A stretch of 5,726 nucleotides of DNA from an uncultured Eubacteriales bacterium (lineage in GTDB: Bacteria; Bacillota_A; Clostridia; Christensenellales; Aristaeellaceae). The notes under the pieces are model-generated. The model worked only from the letters and a program-made list of their open reading frames with translations, made no database searches and was not told the origin of the DNA. The DNA lies in contig OMRS01000135.1 of assembly GCA_900313545.1 (NCBI GenBank), positions 1-5,726 on the forward strand. The letters run 5' to 3'. Positions 1 to 5,197 of the stretch are shown piece by piece; the stretch's first letter is position 1; each line of letters opens with the position of its first letter. Both the position numbers and the translations under genes were made by a program.

Positions 1-1908
1 CAGCACGTCGCGCTCGGAACCTTCGTCCACGAAACGGTGGCCGGTGGTGGGGTTGATCCAGCAGGCATAGTTGCCGCCGCCGAACGCCAGGTTGCCGTTG
101 TCAACCCAGGAGATGGGCATCAGCTGGGTGAATCCCAGACCGGTGGTGGCTGCGCCCACCGCTTCCGCCATGCGCAGGCCGTCGCCCTGCATGGAGTTGC
201 GGTTGGTGGTCTTGGTGGCCAGAGACAGATAGTCGCTGGACCAGTAGATGTTCTTGTCCACAACTTCCTGGATATTGGCAGCATAGCCGCCGGTGGCAAG
301 GATAACGCCCTTCCTGGCCTTGGCAATCATGGGAGTGCCGTCAAAGGAGGTGCCCTTGACGCCGGTCACGCGGCCGTCTTCCACGATCAGCTCGTTGGCG
401 GTCACGCGCCTGGCCACGGTGTTCTCTTTATTGGCATTGAGGAAAGCGGTCAGAGGTGCCACAAAGTAGCTGCCCCAGCGTCCGCCGTAGGATTCCTTGA
501 CGCCGTCGCCGTCGACGTCCACTTCGGCGCCGATGAACTCGTTCTCACGATACCACAGGGCACCGATGAGGGTGGGCTGGGTATCCTCATGGAAGGTGGA
601 TCCCATGCCTTCCAGCCACTCCTTGAGTCCCTGGCCGCCTTCGATGAACTGCTTGACCAGGTCCACATTGCCATAGCACCATTCGCTGCCGTCAGCGCTG
701 GGCCGCAGGCCGCCGTAATAGGTCTGGAAGATATGCAGGTTCAGGGTGGAGAAGAGGGTCAGCTGGCCTTCGGGAGTGCCGGCATCCAGCTTGGGCTGCG
801 CCCAGTCGAGGTACGCCTGGATTTCCTTCTTCAGATCCTGCAGGACCGGCAGATATTCCGCATGCACGCCGTGCTTGGACAGCTCCTGCGCATCGCCGGC
901 CACAAATTCATGATCCTTGTAGTAATCCGCGTCAAAGGGCTCCTCGCTCCAGTTGAGGATCATCTTCAGCTCGTTGATGCAGCCCTGCACGGACTTCACC
1001 TTGTCATAGGTCTGTCCGTTGAAGGCATACACGCCGGTGGTGGCATCCGGATCCGCCGGATCCCAGACCAGGTAGGGCATCACGCTCTGGAACTGTCCGC
1101 CGGAAACCAGGGTATTGCCGCCGATCTGCGCGTTTTTCTCGATCAGGCAGACGGTATTGCCCAGCTCTGCGGCCTGCGCGGCAGCGGCGATACCGGCACC
1201 GCCGGCACCGACGATGACCACGTCCCATTCGCCTTCGATGGGATCAGAGGGCTCATCTTCGATCTTCGCGGCCTTGAAGGCATCCAGGTTGGTGCAGCCT
1301 GCCTGCTCCGCAGCATCATTCACAGCGGCCTTGATCGCGCGGCTGGTGAAGGTTGCGCCGGAAACCGCATCCGCGCCCGTACCGTTGGCGGCGAGGATCT
1401 TCTCAAAGAGGATATCGTAGGCCACATCGCCCACATGCTCGGTTTCGGTGGTGGAGGTCACCTCGAGCTGGGTCACTTTCTTCTCGTCAAAGGTGACAGC
1501 GATGGTCAGAGGGCCGTTGTAGCCTTCCGCTGCTGCCTCGTAGGTCCCGGGCTTGAAGGAGACTTCAGCCGCAGGAGCAGCATCGCCGGCCGCAGAGGCC
1601 AGAGCCTTTGCAACAGCTTCCTTGACGCCGTTGGAGGTCAGGGTCGCGCCTGCGATGCCATCCACTTCAATGCTGCCTGCCTCAATGATGGCTGCAGTCA
1701 GCGGCTCGATGGCCTTGCCGCCGATTTCGGGGGTCTCGTTGGGCGCGTCGACCACCAGCTCGGTGATTTTTCCGTCCGCGTCCACAGTCACGGTGACCTT
1801 CAGGTCTGCAAATCCCGTTGCTGCTCCGGTGAAGGTTTCAGCAGAAGCCAAAGCCGTCATGGACAGAAGCAGAACCAGGCACAGAACCAGTGAAAGGTGC
1901 TTTTTCAT
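1..1908 (-). CDS. Secreted flavoprotein reductase (two FMN-binding domains plus fumarate/urocanate-reductase-like FAD domain), 3' end missing
   Basis: The frame is open from ATG at 1908 to the window edge: 636 codons, no stop. Residues 1-23 form a Sec signal peptide (MKKH, hydrophobic core, cut after ALASA); there is no lipobox cysteine, so the protein is probably released or wall-associated. Two FMN_bind domains follow (about 27-103 and 117-205), with flavinylation-type motifs DGIAGAT (83-89) and DAVSGAT (180-186); the final Thr is where ApbE-type transferases attach FMN. From about 228 comes a FAD_binding_2 domain: DVVIVGAGGAG (229-239), E257 after the second beta strand, GGNT (263-266), SGG (269-271), LATGG (537-541), GHRFVDE and R633 in SERDV. 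R633 aligns with the proton-donor Arg of flavocytochrome c fumarate reductases. The usual active-site His is Met597 (QLMPIS), so the substrate is probably not fumarate. By family knowledge such proteins pass electrons from a membrane donor to an external acceptor; the acceptor here is unknown. The C-terminal part of the FAD domain lies outside. Confidence 0.93.
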   Translation of the reverse strand, partial: MKKHLSLVLCLVLLLSMTALASAETFTGAATGFADLKVTVTVDADGKITELVVDAPNETPEIGGKAIEPLTAAIIEAGSIEVDGIAGATLTSNGVKEAVAKALASAAGDAAPAAEVSFKPGTYEAAAEGYNGPLTIAVTFDEKKVTQLEVTSTTETEHVGDVAYDILFEKILAANGTGADAVSGATFTSRAIKAAVNDAAEQAGCTNLDAFKAAKIEDEPSDPIEGEWDVVIVGAGGAGIAAAAQAAELGNTVCLIEKNAQIGGNTLVSGGQFQSVMPYLVWDPADPDATTGVYAFNGQTYDKVKSVQGCINELKMILNWSEEPFDADYYKDHEFVAGDAQELSKHGVHAEYLPVLQDLKKEIQAYLDWAQPKLDAGTPEGQLTLFSTLNLHIFQTYYGGLRPSADGSEWCYGNVDLVKQFIEGGQGLKEWLEGMGSTFHEDTQPTLIGALWYRENEFIGAEVDVDGDGVKESYGGRWGSYFVAPLTAFLNANKENTVARRVTANELIVEDGRVTGVKGTSFDGTPMIAKARKGVILATGGYAANIQEVVDKNIYWSSDYLSLATKTTNRNSMQGDGLRMAEAVGAATTGLGFTQLMPISWVDNGNLAFGGGNYACWINPTTGHRFVDEGSERDVL

Positions 1909-1915
1909 GGGTCTT

Positions 1916-1925
1916 CCCTCCTTTT
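1916..1925 (-). promoter_or_regulatory. Ribosome binding site of the flavoprotein gene
   Basis: On the minus strand this reads AAAAGGAGGG, with 8 nt between GGAGG and the ATG at 1908. It fixes the start codon, which is also the one that opens a clean signal peptide. Confidence 0.85.
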
Positions 1926-1966
1926 TGTTTTTCCCATGTGACCCGTTCATCATGGGACTCAATCGC

Positions 1967-1995
1967 ATCTTATCACAATCTCCCAGAAATCTCCA
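1967..1995 (-). promoter_or_regulatory. Possible sigma-70-type promoter of the flavoprotein gene
   Basis: On the minus strand TGGAGA (1990-1995) and TAAGAT (1967-1972) are 17 bp apart, each matching the -35 and -10 consensus at four of six bases. Transcription would begin near 1960 and give a leader of about 50 nt. The match is weak on its own, but it is the best-placed pair in the leader, and the inverted repeat at 1996-2017 abuts its upstream edge. A weak core beside a palindrome would suit a regulated promoter. Confidence 0.35.
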
Positions 1996-2017
1996 TCGCA
2001 TTTTTGCGAAAATGCGA
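1996..2017. repeat. Perfect 9-bp inverted repeat with 4-nt centre upstream of the flavoprotein gene
   Basis: The arms are TCGCATTTT (1996-2004) and AAAATGCGA (2009-2017), separated by TGCG. A further copy of the half-site, TCGCAT, occurs at 1963-1968, 33 bp (about three helical turns) from the left arm and overlapping the candidate -10. On the minus strand a run of T precedes the hairpin rather than following it, so it is not a terminator of upstream transcription. It looks like an operator for a dimeric regulator, but no regulator family can be named from it. Confidence 0.5.
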
Positions 2018-2197
2018 AAAAAAGCGGACAAATTGTGCGTGCTTTTCTCGGGAGGGACCCCGATCCTGTCCATCTCTTTGCGCAGCACCCTCCACACCTT
2101 CCGTCACGTCCCCGCCGGGAAGGCTGCGGCGTCTCCTCCTGCCCGGCTTTTCCATCCGGCTTTGTCCGCATGGATTTCACCCGCCGTCCCTTTTGCG

Positions 2198-2235
2198 CAG
2201 AAAGCGCAGCGGACAAAGGCCCGCTGCGCTTTCTG
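2198..2235 (-). terminator. Long hairpin behind the LRR-SH3 gene, likely terminator or 3' stabiliser without a T tract
   Basis: Perfect 15-bp arms (2198-2212 and 2221-2235) enclose an 8-nt loop, starting 13 nt after the stop codon of the LRR-SH3 gene. The position is right for a terminator of the epimerase/LRR operon, but on the minus strand the stem is followed by CGCAAAAGGG rather than a T run. It may act with Rho, or as an RNA-stabilising 3' structure. Confidence 0.5.
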
Positions 2236-2248
2236 ACAATTGTGAAAA

Positions 2249-3379
2249 TCAGTAAATACGGGTGGCAACCTTCGGAGACACGTATCCCTCCTTGTCCCCG
2301 TCAACCCGGATTTTGTACCAGCCGTTGTCCGCCACTTCCAAAATCGGGTATACCCCTCCGGGAGGGGCGTTTCCGATCCGCGGGGAATCCGCAGAGGGGT
2401 TTTTCCGGATGTTGACGGCTCCCCTCTGATAGATCCGGACTTGACCCGGCTCCGCAGCCTGAGGCGCTGTAAGGCTGTTCAGCTCAGCCAGTACGGAAGA
2501 GGTCTGCGTGTCCGTCCGGTCCTGCTGCACAGGTGCCGCCTCCGGCACCAGGAGCTGCACTTCTATTCCTGCCTTCTCAGCCATCTTCCGCACACTGCTG
2601 TTCTCCGGCAGGACCAGGGTAAAGCCCGTGTTCCCCGCGAAAGCGTAGCTGTCTGCGACGGTCTTCCCGCCCGGACAGATCACCTCCTGGAGGGATCTGC
2701 AGCTTTCGAACATCCCGGGAGTCAGCTTTTCAAGGCCGGCTGACAGACGCACCTTTCTGAGCGCGGTGCAGCCGGAAAACGTTCCGCCCGTGCAGTATTC
2801 CACGCTGTCCGGAAGGATGATTTCCTCCAGCGAAGTGCAGCCTGCAAACGCCTGGTCATGAATAAAACGCAGCCCATCCGGCAATTCGACCCGCGTCAGG
2901 GAGGCACACCCGCCAAAGGCGCCTCGGGCGATCTGAAGGGTGCCCTTTCTCACCTCCGCCTCCTGGATATCCCTGTCCGCCCAGAGCAGGGATTTTCCGT
3001 CCAGGCTGTAGAGAAGCCCCTTTTCCTTCATCAGGGAAGGGTGATTCTCCACCGGCTTGATCATCATGCAGGTCTGGCTTTCGCTCCCTGGAGCCACGCG
3101 AAGAATCCGGGCCCCGGCGGGAAGAGTCAACTCCGCCACTTCGGAAAAGCTGCCGTCGACGATGACTCCGGTCACCGGCACACCGGCCACATCCCCGGGC
3201 AGCTCCACCCAGTGATCCCGGCCTTCATAGCCGGTCACAATCAGCCCGCCGTCCCCGTCCGGAACAAAGGTGAAGGGAAGCCCCTCCTGCTCCGCCCGTA
3301 CGGCGCCCGCCGCGAGCCCCGTCACCAGAAGCAAAAGCGCAAATGCCTTTCTGAGCCTGTTCATCGACGCGTGTCTCAA
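2249..3379 (-). CDS. Secreted BspA-type leucine-rich-repeat protein with C-terminal bacterial SH3 domain
   Basis: The 376-residue product begins with a signal peptide (hydrophobic stretch 12-24, likely cut after AVRA at 29). Residues about 51-93 resemble a divergent LRR_5 unit. A linker has the BspA-type LLYSLDGKSLLWA pattern (122-134). About five LRR_5/BspA repeats of 22-24 residues then run from 147 to 260, with signatures such as GAFGGCASLTRVELP and AFAGCTSLEEIILP. A Gln/Thr/Ala-rich linker (280-312) leads to an SH3b domain (about 316-376: VNIRKNPSADSPRIG, WYKIRVDG, GYVSPK). In this family LRRs bind proteins or glycans and SH3b domains often bind peptidoglycan, so a surface or wall role is inferred; the ligand is unknown. 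There is no LPXTG motif or C-terminal membrane segment. The start chosen is TTG at 3379, with AGAGGAAGG 5 nt away; an in-frame ATG at 3364 also leaves an intact signal peptide but has only AAGG at 15 nt. The gene follows the epimerase by 15 nt and is almost certainly co-transcribed. Confidence 0.92.
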   Translation of the reverse strand: MRHASMNRLRKAFALLLLVTGLAAGAVRAEQEGLPFTFVPDGDGGLIVTGYEGRDHWVELPGDVAGVPVTGVIVDGSFSEVAELTLPAGARILRVAPGSESQTCMMIKPVENHPSLMKEKGLLYSLDGKSLLWADRDIQEAEVRKGTLQIARGAFGGCASLTRVELPDGLRFIHDQAFAGCTSLEEIILPDSVEYCTGGTFSGCTALRKVRLSAGLEKLTPGMFESCRSLQEVICPGGKTVADSYAFAGNTGFTLVLPENSSVRKMAEKAGIEVQLLVPEAAPVQQDRTDTQTSSVLAELNSLTAPQAAEPGQVRIYQRGAVNIRKNPSADSPRIGNAPPGGVYPILEVADNGWYKIRVDGDKEGYVSPKVATRIY

Positions 3380-3384
3380 CCTTG

Positions 3385-3393
3385 CCTTCCTCT
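3385..3393 (-). promoter_or_regulatory. Ribosome binding site that favours a TTG start for the LRR-SH3 gene
   Basis: The minus strand reads AGAGGAAGG directly after the epimerase stop codon (TAA at 3397-3395). It lies 5 nt from TTG at 3379 but 20 nt from the in-frame ATG at 3364, which supports the TTG start. Confidence 0.6.
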
Positions 3394-3394
3394 T

Positions 3395-4255
3395 TTAATG
3401 GACCGTGATGATCTGGATAAACTCCCTCGTCTGCCCGGGTTTGGCACCCTGGATGCCTTTCTTGTGGGCAAATACCTGATCGTGTCCCTTCAGATCCGCC
3501 AGTCCAGCCCACGGTTCAATGCAGGCAAAGGGGCTCCGGTTCCCTCCGGGCGCCCAGAGGATCACATAGGGGAATCCGATGCTTTCCACGCTGGTAAACA
3601 GCTTCCCCGCCGTGCCGATTCCGATGGTGGTGGAGGTCACATCCCGCATATCCAGCATCTTTGCTCCGTTTTCGAACAGCTCATTCATGGACAGCCGGTC
3701 CTCATTCTCCAGCAGGGGCTTTTTCTCCAGGCTGACGCCGCCTTCCACAGCTCCAAAGGCTCCCAGCGTCTGGGGCCGGTCGAACATGTAGAAGCATTCC
3801 GCCTGAGGTGCCGGAAGCGCATAGGTATAGTGTGCGCCCACGGAGAACAGCAGGTCCTCCCGGGCAGGATTGGTCACACGGTAGGTCGCAATCAGCCGAT
3901 TGCCCTCCGCACGGTACTCCAGCTCAAATCTGAAGTCATAGGGATAGACCTTCTTTGTCTGCTCGCTCTGTTCAAGCGACAGGACCAGTCTGTCCCGGGT
4001 CTGGCACTCCACCTTCAGGTCCTTTTCCCTGAGGAACCCGTGATTGGGAAGTTCATACTCCTTCTCCCCCACCCGGTATTTTCCGTCAATCAGCGTCCCG
4101 CAGATGGGAAAACAGACGGATGTCCTCCTTGGCCACACAGCGCTGTCATATTCCCAGTAATGCTCCCTGCTCTGGTCATCCAGAATGCTCTCAATCGCGC
4201 CCTGTTCGGTATTCAGCACTGCAGATATGCCGTCGCTTTTCACTTCGATTTTCAT
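3395..4255 (-). CDS. Aldose 1-epimerase family protein (LacX/GalM-like mutarotase)
   Basis: The 286-residue cytoplasmic protein has no signal peptide and matches the COG2017 galactose-mutarotase-like fold in length and motif order: WPRRTSVCFPICGTLIDGKY (41-60), NHGFLREKD (71-79), SVGAHYTYALP (138-148), CIEPWAGLADLKGH (245-258) and a closing KPGQTREF segment. By analogy with GalM, H72 and H142 are the substrate-binding and acid histidines and E247 is the catalytic base; all three are present. The reaction would be interconversion of alpha and beta anomers of an aldose or sugar phosphate. The short length and NHGF/CIEPW motifs fit the LacX-type branch better than classical GalM, and its exact sugar is not predictable from sequence. 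The ATG at 4255 has GAGGAGG 8 nt upstream. It is the first gene of an operon with the secreted LRR-SH3 protein. Confidence 0.92.
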   Translation of the reverse strand: MKIEVKSDGISAVLNTEQGAIESILDDQSREHYWEYDSAVWPRRTSVCFPICGTLIDGKYRVGEKEYELPNHGFLREKDLKVECQTRDRLVLSLEQSEQTKKVYPYDFRFELEYRAEGNRLIATYRVTNPAREDLLFSVGAHYTYALPAPQAECFYMFDRPQTLGAFGAVEGGVSLEKKPLLENEDRLSMNELFENGAKMLDMRDVTSTTIGIGTAGKLFTSVESIGFPYVILWAPGGNRSPFACIEPWAGLADLKGHDQVFAHKKGIQGAKPGQTREFIQIITVH

Positions 4256-4263
4256 CTTCGCCG

Positions 4264-4270
4264 CCTCCTC
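4264..4270 (-). promoter_or_regulatory. Ribosome binding site of the aldose epimerase gene
   Basis: GAGGAGG on the minus strand, 8 nt before the ATG at 4255. Confidence 0.85.
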
Positions 4271-4307
4271 TCTCTGGCATCCACCGCATTCATCGCGCGG
4301 TCAACTG

Positions 4308-4341
4308 ATTATATGTTAACACGAACCGGAGAGTCCGTCAA
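4308..4341 (-). promoter_or_regulatory. Promoter of the epimerase/LRR-SH3 operon
   Basis: On the minus strand TTGACG (4336-4341, five of six to consensus) is followed after 17 bp by TAACAT (4313-4318, four of six). A perfect TATAAT overlaps at 4308-4313 but is 22 bp from TTGACG. Either -10 gives a leader of about 45-50 nt. The region is AT-rich against a GC-rich background. TGTTAACA (4314-4321) overlaps the -10 and the related TGTAAACA (minus strand, 4350-4357) lies upstream of the -35, which suggests control by a DNA-binding protein. Confidence 0.6.
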
Positions 4342-4425
4342 TCTATTTATGTTTACATATTTTCATGGCAAATGTCGCGTGAACCCTGGCCCTTCACCCT
4401 GCTTTCGGCTTCCTTTGCGCCAAAG

Positions 4426-4453
4426 AAAAAACCTCCGGCCAAAGGCCGGAGGT
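4426..4453 (-). terminator. Intrinsic terminator of the TSCPD gene
   Basis: On the minus strand ACCTCCGGCC, loop TTT, GGCCGGAGGT form a perfect 10-bp GC-rich stem followed by five further T residues, starting 19 nt after the TGA of the TSCPD gene. It separates that gene from the epimerase operon. A second T5 run on the plus side (4456-4460) could also allow weak termination in the other direction, where no gene ends. Confidence 0.9.
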
Positions 4454-4472
4454 CATTTTTGCACAGGCCTGC

Positions 4473-4739
4473 TCAGGCCGGGCGCAGCTCGCCGGAGAGC
4501 GCCTTTTCGAGCGCCTGGGCCAGCTGGTCCGCACAGGAGGTTCTCTTCATTCCGCAGGTGTTGCCCCTGAGAATTTCCGCGCTGTGCGCCGCATCCGCGC
4601 CTTCCAGAAGGCGCCCGATGGCTTTCAGATTGCCGTTGCAGCCATTGGTGAACTGTACATCGTGCAGTCTGCCGTCTTCAATGGAAAAGCGGATCCCCGT
4701 GGCGCAGACTCCGCGGGGGATGTAGCTGTAGGTCTCCAT
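4473..4739 (-). CDS. Small four-cysteine TSCPD-domain protein (TIGR03905-type)
   Basis: The 88-residue product carries the family's landmarks: YIPRGVCATGI (6-16), FTNGCNGNLKAIGRLLEG (30-47) and GNTCGMKRTSCADQLAQAL (59-77), where TSCADQLA is the signature that gave the TSCPD domain its name. Four cysteines (C12, C34, C62, C69) match the invariant cysteines of the family and could bind a metal or form a redox centre; neither is shown here. The domain is distantly related to the C-terminal tail of adenosylcobalamin-dependent ribonucleotide reductases, but the stand-alone protein has no established function that I know of. It is full length, has AGAGGAGG 7 nt before ATG at 4739, a strong promoter and its own terminator, so it is a monocistronic, probably housekeeping-like unit. 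It is divergent from the branching-enzyme gene. Confidence 0.9.
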   Translation of the reverse strand: METYSYIPRGVCATGIRFSIEDGRLHDVQFTNGCNGNLKAIGRLLEGADAAHSAEILRGNTCGMKRTSCADQLAQALEKALSGELRPA

Positions 4740-4772
4740 GGTTCTTCCTCCTCTGATCAGTTTCCGGGGGCT

Positions 4773-4801
4773 ATCATAGCATGCCCCGCCCGCTCAGGCA
4801 A
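4773..4801 (-). promoter_or_regulatory. Extended -10 promoter of the TSCPD gene
   Basis: On the minus strand TTGCCT (4796-4801) and TATGAT (4773-4778) are 17 bp apart, and TGC directly before TATGAT makes an extended -10 (TGCTATGAT). Transcription would start near 4766, giving a leader of about 26 nt that carries the ribosome binding site AGAGGAGG. Confidence 0.75.
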
Positions 4802-5106
4802 GCCACCGTCTGTCCTGTCTCCTTTCTGTAAGGCAGGTGAAAACCCTCCCCTGCCAGGGATGCCTCCCCACATGGCGGACCTCAGCAAACCGGCTCCGGT
4901 CTTAACCTCATCTCATTCCGCCTCCGGCTGAATGTCCCGGGGTCCTCATGGTTTCTTCACCGCCGCTGATTTGTCCGGGCGATCCCGTATTCACGCAGGA
5001 CCGTCCGCAGACGCCGCCCTGTTCTGCAGCCGTTTTTCCGTCCGGGAACCGGTCCGGGACCGGCCGGTCAGTCCGCCCTTTTTCGGGACATGCGGTCATT
5101 TTGCGC
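4802..5106. other. GC-rich divergent intergenic region, no gene supported
   Basis: This interval separates the TSCPD and glgB promoters. It holds a 6-bp hairpin GGCAGG/CCTGCC (4832-4837 and 4850-4855), a 12-bp near-tandem repeat (5040-5051 and 5052-5063), an odd palindrome CCGGTCCGGGACCGG (5049-5063) and an overlapping perfect palindrome GACCGGCCGGTC (5058-5069). Short open frames on either strand lack a ribosome binding site and have no recognisable protein features. I recognise no known RNA family. Confidence 0.5.
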
Positions 5107-5135
5107 TTGCAAAAGCCCCCCTTATCCCATACTAT
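5107..5135 (+). promoter_or_regulatory. Probable promoter of glgB
   Basis: TTGCAA (5107-5112) and TACTAT (5130-5135) are 17 bp apart, each with four of six consensus bases. Transcription would start near 5142, within or just after the palindrome CAGTACTG (5136-5143), and the roughly 55-nt leader has a small hairpin CACGGC/GCTGTG (5145-5162) before the ribosome binding site. Confidence 0.5.
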
Positions 5136-5185
5136 CAGTACTGTCACGGCACGCGGGCTGTGATGCATCCCATGTCGAACGGAAC

Positions 5186-5190
5186 GGAGG
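5186..5190 (+). promoter_or_regulatory. Ribosome binding site of glgB
   Basis: GGAGG, 7 nt before the ATG at 5198; it selects this ATG. Confidence 0.85.
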
Positions 5191-5197
5191 TGTTCTG

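Larger units (their letters stand above)
1909..2248. other. Gene-free interval between the flavoprotein gene and the LRR-SH3 gene
   Basis: This 340-bp gap holds the flavoprotein ribosome binding site, the candidate promoter and inverted repeat (up to 2017), an A-tract at 2017-2023 and a long hairpin at 2198-2235. The middle, about 2025-2195, is GC-rich. Short open frames there, on both strands, lack ribosome binding sites and read as Arg/Pro/Ser-rich low-complexity translations, so I call no gene. Confidence 0.6.

Noticed and set aside
37..1893. Plus-strand open frame of 618 codons opposite the flavoprotein gene
   Set aside because: Its translation has no recognisable domains, while the opposite strand has a clear signal peptide, two FMN motifs and FAD motifs throughout. 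GC-biased third codon positions keep stops out of the antisense frame.
1959..2216. Minus-strand short open frames (85 and 60 codons) between the LRR-SH3 and flavoprotein genes
   Set aside because: No credible ribosome binding site, Arg/Gly/Lys-rich translation without motifs, and overlap with the hairpin and the operator-like repeat.
4421..4460. The GC-rich palindrome considered as a mobile-element end or attachment site
   Set aside because: The perfect stem, three-base loop, T run and position just after a stop codon are fully explained by an intrinsic terminator.
2858..4570. Plus-strand open frame of 570 codons opposite the LRR-SH3 and epimerase genes
   Set aside because: It crosses two well-supported genes, an operon promoter and a terminator on the other strand, and its translation looks like reverse-complement coding sequence with no domain.
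4826..4880. Possible riboswitch fragment on the plus strand (GGCAGGTGAAAACCCT resembles bits of FMN and cobalamin aptamers)
   Set aside because: Only one short segment is similar. The other conserved blocks of either aptamer are missing, it lies upstream of the predicted glgB promoter, and glgB is not a usual target.
4908..5168. Minus-strand open frame of 86 codons upstream of glgB
   Set aside because: No ribosome binding site before its ATG, and a low-complexity translation rich in Arg, Gly and Pro with no known motif. It also covers the glgB promoter.
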